Source: Imbricaverruca yamaguchii (Eukaryota; Arthropoda; Thecostraca; Neoverrucidae). Taken from it: 64,000 nucleotides of DNA. Below are positions 21,951-33,910 of this stretch, piece after piece. The stretch's first letter is position 1. Each line of letters opens with the position of its first letter. The notes beneath the pieces were generated by a model. That model saw only the letters and a list, made by a program, of their open reading frames with translations, was not told the origin of the DNA and made no database searches. The position numbers and the translations under genes are program-made. The stretch spans positions 89,501 to 153,500 of the forward strand of contig JAOTOL010001084.1 in NCBI GenBank assembly GCA_034440575.1, read 5' to 3'.

Positions 21951-23146
21951 CAGACACACGATCACGGGGCGGTCCCAGCCTGGCCACCCCTTCCGCGGCT
22001 GTCCCACCCACGGCAGACACCGATCACGTGGCGGTCCGGCCTGGCCACCCCTTCCGCGGCTGTCCCACCACGGCAGACATACGATCACGGGGCGGTCCGA
22101 GCCTGGCCACCCTTCCCGGCTTCCCACCCGCGACAGACACAGGGTCACGTGGCGGTCCGAGCCTGGCCACCCCTTCCGCGGCTGTCCCACCCACGGCAGA
22201 CACACGATCACGTGGCGGTCCGAGCCTGGCCACCCCTTCCGCGGCTGTCCCACCCACGGCAGACACACGATCACGTGGCGGTCCGAGCCTGGCCACCCCT
22301 TCCGCGGCTGTCCCACCCACGGCAGACACACGATCACGGGGCGGTCCGAGCCTGGCCACCCCTTCCGCGGCTGTCCCACCCACGGCAGACACACGATCAC
22401 GGGGCGGTCCGAGCCTGGCCACCCCTTCCGCGGCTGTCCCACCCGCGACAGACACAGGTCAGTGGCGGTCCGAGCCTGGCCACCCCTTCCGCGGCTGTCC
22501 CACCCACGGCAGACACACGATCACGGGGCGGCCGAGCCTGGCCACCCCTTCCACAGCTGTCCCACCCATGGCAGACACACGATCACGGGGCGGTCCGAGC
22601 CTGGCCACCCCTTCCGCGGCTATCCACCACGGCAGACACACGATCACGTGGCGGTCCGAGCCTGGCCACCCCTTCCGCGGCTGTCCCACCCACGGCAGAC
22701 ACACGATCACGTGGCGGTCCGAGCCTGGCCACCCCTTCCGCGGCTGTCCCACCCGCGGCAGACACACGATCACGGGGCGGTCCGAGCCTGGCCACCCCTT
22801 CCGCGGCTGTCCCACCCACGGCAGACACACGATCACGTGGCGGTCCGAGCCTGGCCACCCCTTCCGCGGCTGTCCCACCGCGGCAGACACACGGTCACGT
22901 GGCGGTCCGAGCCTGGCCACCCCTTCCGCGGCTGTCCCACCACGGCAGACACACGATCACGGGGCGGTCCGAGCCTGGCCACCCCTTCCGCTTCGGACAC
23001 GATCACGGGGCGGTCCGCCGCCCACGGCGAAACGATACGTGGGGGCCTGGCCACCTTCCGCGGCTGTCCCACCCACGGCAGACACACGATCACGTGGCGG
23101 TCCGAGCCTGGCCACCCCTTCCGCGGCTGTCCCACCCGCGGCGCCC
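21951..23146. repeat. 63-bp minisatellite, about 19 copies
   Basis: Units of 63 bp (ggcggtccgagcctggccac, cccttccgcggctgtcccac, ccacggcagacacacgatca) with scattered one-base indels and one deleted unit near 22990. Because 63 is a multiple of 3, frames of several hundred codons run through on both strands. Their Arg/Pro/Gly/Ser-rich period of 21 residues marks them as repeat artefacts. Confidence 0.95.
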
Positions 23147-23248
23147 GAGTCGACGGCGATCTCATTACCAGCGTCGCCTGGAGAGCTGCTGCTGTCGCAA
23201 CAAGGTGTAACGAGGACCCCCGCCGGCCGTGCGGTGTCGAGCCACGGC
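23147..23248. other. Spacer between the 63-bp and 34-bp arrays
   Basis: About 100 bases of non-repeat DNA (cgacggcgatctcattaccag ... region) separating two arrays; no feature. Confidence 0.4.
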
Positions 23249-24175
23249 CGCACCGTCTCGTGTATCACCTCCCCGGCCGTGCAGTACCGTCTCGTGTATC
23301 ACCTCCCCGGCCGTGCAGTACCGTCTCGTGTATCGCCTCCCCGGCCGTCAGTATTGTGCCACGGCTGTGCCGTTTCGTGTATCACCTCCCCGGCCGTGCA
23401 GTACCGTCTCGTGTATCACCTCCCCGGCCGTGCAGTACCGTCTCGTGTATCACCTCCCCGGCCGTGCAGTACCGTCTCGTGTATCACCTCCCCGGCCGTG
23501 CAGTATTGTGCCACGGCCGTACGGTATCGTGTATCACCTCCCCGGCCGTGCAGTACCGTCTCGTGTATCACCTCCCCGGCCGTGCAGTACCGTCTCGTGT
23601 ATCGCCTCCCCGGCCGTGCAGTACCGTCTCGTGTATCGCCTCCCCGGCCGTGCAGTACCGTCTCGTGTATCACCTCCCCGGCCGTGCAGTACCGTCTCGT
23701 GTATCGCCTCCCCGGCCGTGCAGTACCGTCTCGTGTATCGCCTCCCCGGCCGTGCAGTACCGTCTCGTGTATCGCCTCCCCGGCCGTGCAGTACCGTCTC
23801 GTGTATCACCTCCCGGCCCGTGCAGTACCACCGTCTCGTGTATCGCCTCCCCGGCCGTTCAGTATTTCCACGGCTGTGCCGTTTCGTGTATCACCTCCCC
23901 GGCCGTGCAGCACCGTCTCGTGTATCACCTCCCCGGCCGTGCAGTACCGTCTCGTGTATCACCTCCCCGGCCGTGCAGTACCGTCTCGTGTATCGCCTCC
24001 CCGGCCGTGCAGTACCGTCTCGTGTATCACCTCCCCGGCCGTGCAGTACCGTCTCGTGTATCGCCTCCCCGGCCGTGCAGTACCGTCTCGTGTATCACCT
24101 CCCCGGCCGTGCAGTACCGTCTCGTGTATCACCTCCCCGGCCGTGCAGCACCGTCTCGTGTATCACCTCCCCGGC
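23249..24175. repeat. 34-bp minisatellite, about 27 copies
   Basis: Units of 34 bp (ccgtctcgtgtatcacctcc then ccggccgtgcagta). A single A/G site (tatcacc or tatcgcc) varies irregularly. Two or three interrupted units contain ttgtgccacggc insertions at about 23350, 23505 and 23860. Confidence 0.95.
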
Positions 24176-24211
24176 CAGGCCTTGTATCTCGCCTGCCCGG
24201 CCGCAGGTCTG

Positions 24212-24329
24212 GTGTAGCCCCCTCCCGCCGCCCATTGGTCACGTGTAGCCCCCTCCCGCCGCCCATTGGTCACGTGTAGCCCCTCCCGCCGCCCACTGGT
24301 CACGTGTAGCCCCCTCCCGCCGCCCATCG
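24212..24329. repeat. 31-bp minisatellite, four copies
   Basis: Four units of tgtagccccctcccgccgcc plus cattggtcacg; the third lacks one C and the last is diverged. Confidence 0.9.
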
Positions 24330-24399
24330 ATCCCGTACCACCTTCCTAACCATGCACACGGGTAGAATCGAAATTCTGCTATGCATACGTAAGCCATAC

Positions 24400-24917
24400 G
24401 TAATATTTAGTGGAGTGGAGTTTTCGAATCGCCTTCACTGGCCATATGAATCGCATATCGCCTTACACTGACCATGTGGTCCAGTGCATAGCTTACCCGA
24501 TCACGTGGTGCAGTACTTCGCTTCCCCGAGCACGTGGTCCAATGCATCGCTTCTCCTACCGTGGGTCTTGCATATCACCCTCCCATGACCATGGGTTCGT
24601 ATATTTCCTCCCCGACCATTCGCCATGCGTATCGCTCCCCGATCATAGGTCTCCTGTGTCACCTTCCCGACCATTGGGGTTGGATATCGTCACCTCCATC
24701 CGACAAATTTGCGCTGTATATCATCCCCCCTGACCATGCTCGGCACCGTATGAACTCCTCCTCTCCGCACACACGGTATCGTGTGTAGCATCTCCGACCC
24801 TTGGCCTCGTAACGTTTCTTGATGACCATTGATTTTTTCCCGACCATGCGTGTTGTATATCAGTTCCTCTGACCACAGATTTCCCATCGACTAGTCACCG
24901 GCCGTACAGTTCCATTC
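24400..24917. repeat. Degenerate relatives of the 34-bp repeat
   Basis: A run of diverged units of about 30-40 bases (tatcaccctcccatgaccat, tatcgctccccgatcatagg, tcaccttcccgaccattggg). They share the framework of the homogeneous 34-bp array to the left. These look like old, unhomogenised units. Confidence 0.6.
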
Positions 24918-25054
24918 ACGTTGTCCATTGGGACACGTTGTCCATTGGGGCACGTTGTCCATTGGGACACGTTGTCCATTGGGGCACGTTGTCCATTGGG
25001 ACACGTTGTCCATTGGGGCACGCCGTTCATTGGGGCGCGTTGTCCATTGGGACA
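24918..25054. repeat. 17-bp minisatellite, eight copies
   Basis: Eight 17-bp units acgttgtccattgggac, alternating ggac and gggc so that the true period is 34 bp, the same as the array upstream. The last units drift (cgccgttcatt). Confidence 0.92.
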
Positions 25055-26235
25055 CACACGAGCGCTCCCGTCCGACATTGTAGTCCCTGTTGAGTCCCTA
25101 GTGGTCCCTGGTGTCCGGCACACGGAGGCGAATATCACGTCACTACCCGCGCTAGTTTAATTTCTTCCCCGCGGAAGTACTTGCGAAAGACGCCGTGAGC
25201 ATTTCCACGAGCTGGAGTCAAGCGGTGGTCCTCGAGAAGGTATGCAGCAATAACATGACGACACTAAAGGTGCGTGTGCTATGAGGAGCGACAAACCAAT
25301 GTAAGTAGCTGATGCATGCGAATGTTCTGGGCTCCATACATAGTGGACAGGGGCATGAGCTGGCCGTGGATATCGGATACGGCGGAAGATTTGGCCCGAT
25401 TTTTCCATGCGATGCAATACGCGCAGTGTTAAGTTTCACGAATATTTGAGACGCGTCCTGCCGTCGTGAAGACGCCCGTAAACGTCGGTCTGCATCAGCT
25501 CGACGTTATGGTCGGCTACTGCTCACGCATTGCGGCCGGGGAAGTGCTTCGCTCGAGCGTGACCTCGCTTCTCAGGGCCGTCCCCGTGGGGCTGCGGATG
25601 CCGGCAGCCGGACGGGTGCTGACGGCTTCTCAGAGTAAGCTCCAGCCTACCAGACACACAGCAGTAAACTCGCATACACCGGCTTCCTCCAAGCAGGTCC
25701 TTCGGCCGTGCGGTGCGGCCCGAGGGCATACTATGACTGTTACCCGAGCAGCCTCCGCTTGTCTGACCCGAGGAGGGATGTTCCCGCCGTGTAAATGTGA
25801 GCTCTGTCGAGGGAGTGGGTCGTAAGACTGCTCGCGATGGTGCCATGCATTATGAGCTCTATTGGAAATATATAATGTGCATCTGCTTAGGCGCTTTTTA
25901 GCATCCTTGAAATCCTTCCACGGGTGGTCTGAAAATTGATTGATAACGTTAATTGATGGATGCTTCTTCACCAGATGTTTTGAAAGGTCGCTTTGAATTG
26001 TAACGTTAATAATTTGAAACGTTCCATATTCTGTCATTATCTGCTAGCCAGAGCATCTCCGGTCCCGCCTCTTCCGTCAGATTATACCACTTCATCGCCG
26101 ATTGTCTTGTTTAGAGGGTCGTAAACAAGACAGTCATCGTGACAGAAAGCGATGGCAGCGGTGCTTACAGCGGAATACGATACCCAGCTGGCGTGCCAAT
26201 GGCTCTCAGTACAGCATGAAGAGATCACTTGGGGC
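25055..26235. other. No gene seen
   Basis: Unique-looking DNA. A plus frame at 25466-25825 (119 codons) and overlapping minus frames exist, but none has recognisable domains or a splice pair that extends it. Confidence 0.4.
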
Positions 26236-27014
26236 GGCCTGCAGTATCGTATGAAGACTCGCAGGCCTGCAGTGTTGGGTGAAGACTCGCAGGCCTGCAG
26301 TGTTGTGTGAAGACTCGCAGGCCTGCAGTGTTGGGTGAAGACTCGCAGGCCTGCAGTATTTGGTGAAGACTCACAGGCCTGCAGTGTTGGGTGAAGACGC
26401 GGGTGTTGGGTGAAGACTGCAGGCCTGCAGTATTGGGTGAAAACTCGCAGGCCTGCAGTGTTGGGTGAAGACGCGGTGAGGCTCGCAGGCCTGCAGTGTT
26501 GGGTGAAGACTCGCAGGCCTGCAGTGTTGGGTGAAGACTCGCAGGCCTGCAGTATTGGGTGAAGACTCGCAGGCCTGCAGTTTTTGTGGACTCCGCCCGC
26601 TGTTGGGTGACTCCCCCTAAGGCTGGATGTTGGTAACTCCGTCTGTGTTGGGTGAAGATTCGCAGGCCTGCAGTGTTGGGTGAAGACTCGCAGGCCTGCA
26701 GTGTTGGGTGAAGACTCGCAGGCCTGCAGTATTGGGTGAAGGCTCGCAGGCCTGCAGTGTTGGGTGAAGACTCGCAGGCCTGCAGTGTTGGGTGAAGACT
26801 CGCAGGCCTGCAGTGTTGGGTGAAGACTCGCAGGCCTGCAGTGTTGGGTGAAGATTCGCAGGCCTGCAGTATTGGGTGAAGGCTCGCAGGCCTGCAGTGT
26901 TGGGTGAAGACTCGCGGGCCTGCAGTGTTGGGTGAAGACTCGCAGGCCTGCAGTGTTGGGTGAAGACTCGCAGGCCTGTAGTATTGGGTGAAGACTCGCA
27001 GGCCTGCAGCATTG
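26236..27014. repeat. 28-bp minisatellite, about 26 copies
   Basis: Units of 28 bp (gcaggcctgcagtgttgggt plus gaagactc), with an interruption at about 26580-26645. Each unit holds the overlapping palindromes AGGCCT and CTGCAG. Since 28 is not a multiple of 3 but the unit lacks stops on the minus strand, a 267-codon frame with a 28-residue period runs through it; not a protein. Confidence 0.95.
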
Positions 27015-28229
27015 GCGAACGACAACACTGCGGCACCACTATTGCCTACGGATCACACTCTATCTCACCAATTTGTTCTAAGCTTATGCGTCTGCCTCAT
27101 TCCATTTCAGAGGCCCAGGCAAGGGAGGCTCCCCACTATCAACCAAAAATATACTTGGAGAAACAAGAAATTTTAAGTTTTTCCACGCGCGAAACAAGAA
27201 ATTTTGGCGAGTTCGCGCGAAAAAGTACCAGTTCTATGGGAGCTATTGTGGAGCACGTGTACCTCAGATCCTGGGAATTTATAGTTGCGCCCATGGCACG
27301 CATGCAAAGCAAAAGCCGAGATCCCTTTCGACCCCCCATGAGCTACAGTCAGGTGTTGAGGTAGATGGGCCGATAACCGTTTTAGTTTCTCCGGGCGAGG
27401 CTAGCCACCATTTCACACTCTGCGCATAACACTAACTCTCTCAAAGCTGGTGAACAGCTACAAAGTTGGTAGAACGGCCACACAATTGGTAGGACTGATC
27501 GATCTCAATGGTGCATACCCACATCATTTCAAATCATACTACACTGTGCCATACCATCCATAGGTGTCATGCCATCCTCGCAGAATGATTAGTGTTTACA
27601 AAATTGTATTCAAGCGCACATCTGCTGGAAAACAAACTCATTGAGCGGGTTCACTGCCGATTCTAAGGAGGAGGCACAGGGGTCGTGTCACCCCCTCCCT
27701 CCCCCGCCACCAGGAGGCTATTTTTGCGAGGGTTTGCTCTAAAATTACATTTTATCGAAACCTAATATTATTATATGTGGGACATGTTGTCTTAAGCAAA
27801 CCGATGAATATCAGCTGCTCAAATCCGAGGAAGTTTTTGGAATTGAAGGATTTGAGAAAAAAATTCCCTCAACCGGTCCTTCCATATCGGCCCTTGATCG
27901 GGGGGGGGGAGCACTCGAACGTTCTGGAAGTGATCCTTTTTCAGTCGATGAGGCGCCACATTTCTATCGGGGTGGGGGGTGGGTGGGGGACATGTGCCCA
28001 GCTTCCCTAGATTCGCCACTGCCTAATGCAAAACGTTAAATATTATTAAAAGTCCCGATGTACTTCTAATTCCTTGCCGCATTTATTTCTTTTCTTAAAT
28101 GGAGCTTCATATTCTCTGTAAATTCAGGAAATCAGTGTGTGTCGGGCGACTATTCCGAGGCCAGCAACACCAATGCTTTCGTCGATGTTGCATCGGCAAT
28201 GCCAAATGGATATGAACATCCACCCCTGA
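27015..28229. other. No gene seen
   Basis: Unique-looking DNA. The segment 27676-28020 begins cacaggggtcgtg and ends gattcgccactg, weakly resembling hAT MITE ends, but no target duplication is visible, so it is not called as an element. Confidence 0.4.
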
Positions 28230-28730
28230 TACCATACCAAACCATACCATACAATACCACATCATACGATACCACATCATACCATGCCATGCTGTACCAT
28301 GCCAAACCATATCATACCATACCATACCATACCATACCATACCATACCATACCATACCATACCATACCATACCATACCATACCATACCATACAATACCAT
28401 ATAATACAATACCACATCATGCCATGCCATGCTATACCATACCATACCATGCCATACCATACCATACCATACCATACCATACACCATACCATACCATAAC
28501 CATACCAAATACCATACATACATCATACCATGCCATACCATACCATACCATACCATACCATACCATACCATACCATACCATACCATACCATACCATACCA
28601 TACCATACCATACCATACCATACCATACCATACCATACCATACCATACCATACCATACCATACCATACCATACCATACCATACCATACCATGCCATACCG
28701 TACCATGCCATGCCATACCATGTTATATCA
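28230..28730. repeat. ATACC pentanucleotide array
   Basis: Pentanucleotide (CCATA)n, imperfect at first, perfect from about 28529 to 28691, then imperfect. It produces frames with Y/H/T/I/P on plus and M/V/W/Y/G on minus that are not proteins. Confidence 0.97.
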
Positions 28731-30258
28731 TAGTATGTCGCTCCTACCCAGCGATGTGCTATGCACTCTGCTATATAAAAAAAAGTGTTCTACATATGTA
28801 GAACACTGTATAGTGTGCATATTACCATGATTACTGTGCTAAGCTAGACTTGCTGTAGCGCACCATGATGTGCGTGCCATACTATGCACACTGTACAGCA
28901 TATATGCCTCATGCTATTCTTCACTAGACTCCGTTACCATACACCACCATAGTCCACTGGAGGTACACACGCAGTCGTGGCGATGGCCAGCAGACGCCAC
29001 CAGGTCACCACAAGTGCTCTGGCTGTAGCGAGCTGTTGGCGACCGCCGACTGGTGACCCCCGCAGCGTCCTGCTCTGGCCAGAGGCGGCCTTCACACCTG
29101 GCGCCAGCAGCCGGAACAGTGGAACATCTGCGACAACAACGGGCCGCCGCGGGAGAGACCGACCGGGCGCCGGAGACCTCCGATGAAATGAAGTCGGTCA
29201 GACGTCAAAAGGATTGAAATGCCACGAGCGCACCGATTGGCAGTGGAACCTTGAGTGGTGACAGAGCAGAGCTTTCCCTACTTGAGCCGTAGGTGTCTTC
29301 CGCGGAAGATATGGAAGCTGGTCATTCAGGGCGGTACCAGACACCCAACTGTAAGCCTATGAGCATTGGTGGCTCAGAAAATTGTCAATAACTATGCCAT
29401 CATGTTGGGACATGGAAACGCATAAAGATACTAGGATCACAGGACTGATTCCAATTCAAATGTGTGTGTGCCAAATGCATGTAAGCAAACGTGCGTAGCC
29501 ACATACACGCATGGGTAAAATTCTGGCTTATTGTCATTTGCATGGCAGTTTGCCACTTCCAGGGCATTTTATAGAACTTCTCCATCTTTGCTTCTTTGTA
29601 TCAGAGACCCTCCCAGATATTCCCGCTCCCACACAAAGATCTCCTAGAAATTATTTTAGTTTTCTATTAGGAATGACTGATGTCTGGGATGAGTAGTTTG
29701 CGTTTCCGGGGCCTAGGCTATTCATCTTTTAAATATTCCGGAAACCAAATTGTCACTCGCTATTTGGTACGTTTTTCCTCAAATTTTGTTTTAATACTTC
29801 ACCTATTATATGTTTTTTTTTGCAAAAGATGAACTGTGCTATTATATTTATACTTCTTCTTACTTCTACTACTCTTGCACTTCATTCTGAATTTTTTTTC
29901 CAACAGATTTAGCTATCTGATAAGATAGTTTGATCCAGACTCAAGCGTCCGCCCGCTGACGAGGGCGCTCGAGACAGATGAAGCTAAAGCTACGAAGGCA
30001 GCCGTCTTGGGGCTGGCCAACTTTATTTTCTCCAAGTGATGGCGTGCTAATAAACTCGCTGTTGTCGGCACTCCGAAAATGCTCAGGTAAAAGTAACACT
30101 ATAAATATATTCTACACGATTTATTTTCTACGATTGGTCGTATCATACTCATGCACACATAAAACTAGAAATATACGATATATTTCCTACAGTTGGTCGC
30201 ATCATTATAACCCAATGTGGGTGAACACAAATTAAAGCGCCCGTGTATAGTGCACACG
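28731..30258. other. No gene seen
   Basis: Unique-looking DNA, GC-rich near 28980-29190 and AT-rich elsewhere. No supported feature. Confidence 0.4.
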
Positions 30259-30508
30259 GACACTGATAGCTGGTACAGCAGTGAGGAGCTGTGTAAAAAT
30301 ATCTTTGTTTATGTGGAATGTTGTGTCCAACAAGCTGAAATGCCCAAAGAAGGTGTCAGCGTTGGACCTAAGGTGATATGTGTCTGACAATGATAGCTGG
30401 TACAATAGTGAGTGGCTCTGTAAAAGGATACTTGCTTATATGAAATGTTGTGTCCAACACATTGAAATGCACAAGGAAGTACCAGTGTGGGGCCCAAAGT
30501 CATAACTG
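30259..30508. repeat. About 125-bp tandem duplication
   Basis: Two diverged copies beginning gacactgatagctggtaca and gacaatgatagctggtaca, both containing gaaatgttgtgtccaacanns-type sequence and ending in ggncc(t/c)aa(a/g)gt. Lies downstream of the PEPCK stop codon. Confidence 0.75.
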
Positions 30509-30917
30509 CACGAACGACATGAATGCAATGGCGTCTGCCTGGGAACGACGGCCTGTGAATTGTACGAAAATAGATTTCGTGAGAGATCAGCCATGCTCGA
30601 ATGCAAGTGCATGAACAAACTGCAACAGAAGCAGGATATTCCAAGCAAAGAATGCACCTGAATGCGATCCGTACCGCATTGGGTATCTGCGATTAACTTT
30701 CGACAAGCAACAAAATGACATAGTGGCAAATCATTCGCGATGCTAAATTGCCAGCGTTCACTGGATCGTCTCTGACGGTAATTATTGCCTCATGCTTGCT
30801 TCGCGTCACGCCATCGATCCGGTCGGGCCCGCCGGATCCGCAGCTGCCGGGTCGCCGGCCGTGCATACCGCAGTGCTGCCATCTATTGCGACTTCAGTGC
30901 TGCCACCTAGCCGACCA
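30509..30917. other. 3' flank of PEPCK
   Basis: Follows the PEPCK stop codon on the minus strand. Contains a short duplication (tggcagcactg near 30876-30903 on minus). No AATAAA was found close to the stop, so the 3' UTR end is not set. Confidence 0.35.
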
Positions 30918-33459
30918 CTACTTGAGCGCCTGCACGCGACGTCGCAGCGCTTCCAGCTCTTCGCTGATCTGGTTGGGCAGGTCGTCGCCGACCTGTTCGT
31001 CGAAGTAGCGCGCCACGTCGTCGACCTCGCGCCGCCAGAAGGCGCCCGGCAGGCTGAACAGCTGCTCCGTGTCGACCGGCTGCGCCAGGCCGTCCAGCCG
31101 GAGGGCGCCCGGCGCCGGCAGCAGGCCGATGGCCGACGGCTGCGCGCACTCCTCGCCGTCCACGCGCCGCATCACCCAGTCGAGCACGCGCGCGTTCTCG
31201 CCGAAGCCCGGCCAGAGGAAGCCGCCGCCGGCCGACTTGCGGAACCAGTTGACGTGGAACACCTTGGGCAGTCGGCTGCTGCGCTCGGACATGGACAGCC
31301 AGTGGGACAGGTACTGGCCGAAGTTGTAGCCGAAGAAGGGCCGCATGGCGAACGGGTCGTGCATGATCACCTTGCTCTTGTGCTCGGCGGCGGCTGTCGC
31401 CTCCGACCTGTGGAGGTCAAGTTGTGGTGGTCAGTGGACAGCTTGTGTCCAATGTTGTGTTTAATATGTGAAACCGGCTGTCGACTACACGGTAGGTTCA
31501 TGATTATATGGTCAGAAGTTGCAGGTTATCACTCACAAAAGTGATATATCGGTTGCCAATTGTTTGACGACAAAATCTGCAAGTGTCTAATGGATGCCAT
31601 TTAGTGCAGGTGCTGGCGCATGTTACTCAGTGAACTCGTTAATTGGTTCGAGTTATTAGCTGCATGCAAGCGCCAGATATCCAGCTTGAGCAAAGGGATA
31701 TAAACGAGCTAAAACTTATGACATAGCTGATTGCGAGTTTCACTCGAAGTTAAATCTGACGACGGTCACGTCCTTCTCCCTGGATATCTGGCCATCGTCG
31801 ATGGCCTGCTTCCAATGATACAGAACTCGTGGAGTACATAATTGCAGACGCACTTAAATTCCTCAGAAAATACACGGGAAGACAATAATAAGCTCCCAGA
31901 AACCCGACCACGGCGCCACCAGGACCTCGCTGGGGCGGTCGGTCAGACCTGGGCCATTCGCAGCACGGCTCGACCCACCTCATGGCGGCGCCCATGAGCA
32001 CGCCGTGCTGCCAGCTGAACGCCTCGTACACGAGCGGCACGCCCTCCGGTCGCCGGCCGCCGAACAGGATGGCCGAGATGGGCACGCCCTCGGGCGACTC
32101 CCACAGCGGGTCGATGATGGGACACTGGGCGGCCGGCGCGCAGAACCGGCTGTTGGGGTGCGCCGCCGGCCGGCCGCAGCCGGGCGACCACGGCCGGCCC
32201 TGCCAGTCGGTGACGCCGGTCGACGCGTCCACCTCGCGCTCCAGGCCCTCCCAGAACACGCCGCCGGCGGCCGTGCGCGCCACGTTGGTGAAGATGGTGT
32301 TGGCCGTGACGGTGGCCATCGCCATCGGGTTGGTGGCCACGCTGGTGCCCGGCGCCACGCCGAAGAAGCCGTTCTCCGGGTTGATGGCGCGCAGCACGCC
32401 GTTCTTGTCGAACCTCATCCAGGCGATGTCGTCGCCGACGCACTCGACCTTGTAGCCGGGCAGCGCCGGCTTCATCATGGCCAGGTTGGTCTTGCCGCAG
32501 GCGGACGGGAAGGCGGCGACAATGTAGCGCTTCTGTCCGGCCGGGTTGGTGATGCCCAGGATGAGCATGTGCTCGGCCAGCCAGCCCTCGCGGCGCGCGA
32601 TGCTGGAGCCGAGCCGCAGCGCCAGGCACTTCTTCCCGAGCAGGGAGTTGCCGCCGTAGCCGCTGCCGAACGAGATCACCTCGCCGCGCGCCGGCACGTG
32701 CGTGATGATGGTCTGCTCGGGGTTGCACGGCCAGCCGCACACGGGCGGCTCCTTCATCGGCAGCGGCCGGCCCACCGAGTGGAGGCACTTGACGAACTCA
32801 CCGTCGCCGAGCGCCTCGAGCACCTCGACGCCCATGCGCGTCATCACGCGCATCGACGCCACCACGTACGGCGAGTCGGTCAGCTCGACGCCGATCTTGC
32901 TGAGCGGCGAGCCGATCGGGCCCATGGAGAAGGGCACCACGTAGAGCGTGCGGCCGCGCATGCAGCCCGGGAACCGCTCGGCCACGGCGGCGTCCAGCTC
33001 GGCGGGCGACATCCAGTTGCCGAGCGTGCCCTTGACGCCCTTGCGCGGGATCGGCACCGTGTCGCGCTTCTCGTCGGTCACGATGAACGTCTTGGACTCG
33101 ACGCGCGCCACGTCGGCCGGGTCGGTGCGCGCCAGCCAGCAGTTGTCCAGCTGCGGCAGCGGCTCCACCATGCCGGCCTCCTGCATCAGCCGCATCAGCT
33201 CGGCGTTCTCCTGGGCGGAGCCGTCGCACACCTGCACGCGCTCCGGCTGGCACAGCGCCGTCGTCCGCTCCACGAAGTCGCGCACTTTGTTCGGCAGTGC
33301 TGCCAGCTGTCGGTTGTCGGGCGAACTAGCGAGTTGGCTGAGCATCCGCGGCGACGCCAACACCTTGTAGTTTCCGGGGTAGGCAAAGCTGCGGGTGAAA
33401 CGTCTTGTGAGAGCCGAAGGAAGCATGTGTGACAGCAATTTCGATGCAGGAATATTCAT
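30918..33459 (-). CDS. Phosphoenolpyruvate carboxykinase (GTP)
   Basis: Converts oxaloacetate plus GTP to phosphoenolpyruvate, GDP and CO2, the committing step of gluconeogenesis. Two coding exons, 33459-31979 and 31407-30918, join to 656 residues, close to animal GTP-type enzymes (about 620-640). Visible: an N-terminal leader rich in Arg/Ser/Leu without acids in about the first 25 residues (mitochondrial-type); PEPCK-specific loop [12 protein letters not shown] at 267-278; P-loop FPSACGKTN at 317-325 with the reactive Cys321; kinase-2 motif [10 protein letters not shown] at 341-350; mobile-lid segment SEATAAAEH at 495-503, at the exon junction; nucleotide-ring contact region [17 protein letters not shown] in exon 2. 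Donor (ag/GTGGGT) and acceptor (CCACAG/gtc) restore MRSEAT across the junction. Start chosen at the ATG at 33459. Third positions are overwhelmingly G/C. Upstream noncoding exons are possible. Mitochondrial location is inferred from the leader alone. Intact, with no frameshift. Confidence 0.95.
31408..31978 (-). other. PEPCK intron
   Basis: 571-bp phase-2 intron, GT at 31978-31977 and AG at 31409-31408. The open frame from exon 1 continues about 75 codons into the intron before a stop, so a frame-only reading would give a wrong C-terminus. The motif order across the join proves the intron. Confidence 0.9.
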
Positions 33460-33729
33460 GTTGGTACAGTGCCTGACCTACGCTTGGCATGTTAGAGTCC
33501 TGCCGACTTTGGACAATTTTAGCGTTGGCCTATGTTAAAATGGCCGGTGGTAGTGTTTGACGAAAATGTATGAGGTCGGTCTCACCCAAATTTGACCCAG
33601 GTCGTGAAATGTGGGGTCGTTCTTCACTTGGTATTTTTGTTTTAATGCGAACAGCATGAAGCTTGTCGGGCTGTCACTACCGCACAGTGCAGTGCTATCA
33701 GAATCCTGTGCTTATCGAGACGGTCTCGA
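33460..33729. other. PEPCK 5' flank
   Basis: Sequence upstream of the PEPCK start on the minus strand. Any promoter or 5' UTR exon should lie here or beyond; no core element was recognised. Confidence 0.35.
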
Positions 33730-33910
33730 CAGGGATGGATCCAGGAATTGTCGTGGCAGTAGAGTCTCGAAGTATTTTTCTCTGACAGGGACTTCTTTGG
33801 CCGAAAAGCAATTTGCGTGGGGGTGCACTCGAACTTTTCCCGGTCAGGGGGAAACATTTTTAATGGGAATGGGCACGTGCTCCCACTATCCCCCACTATA
33901 TCCGCCCCTG
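33730..33910. mobile_element. Short hAT-like MITE
   Basis: Left end cagggatggatccagg, right end (reverse complement) caggggcggatatag: imperfect terminal repeats starting CAG. They are flanked by 8-bp segments ggtctcga and gatctcgg that match at six positions. 181 bp, no coding capacity. CAG termini and an 8-bp target duplication are hallmarks of hAT elements; the imperfect duplication keeps confidence moderate. Confidence 0.5.

Noticed and set aside
21803..24279. Plus-strand open frames of up to about 800 codons
   Set aside because: They run through 63-bp and 34-bp arrays and show 21-residue and other repeat periods in several frames at once; no domain, and the signal is explained by stop-free repeat units.
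26225..27039. 267-codon minus frame
   Set aside because: Exact 28-residue period from the 28-bp minisatellite.
27676..28020. Third hAT-like MITE
   Set aside because: Ends cagggg and ccactg are suggestive, but the flanking 8-mers (aggaggca, cctaatgc) do not match.
28107..28801. Long frames through the ATACC array on both strands
   Set aside because: Pure pentanucleotide periodicity.
31943..33432. Long frames on the plus strand (475 codons) and in another minus frame (281 codons)
   Set aside because: Shadows of the PEPCK exon caused by its G/C third positions; composition is Arg/Ala/Gly/His without any motif.
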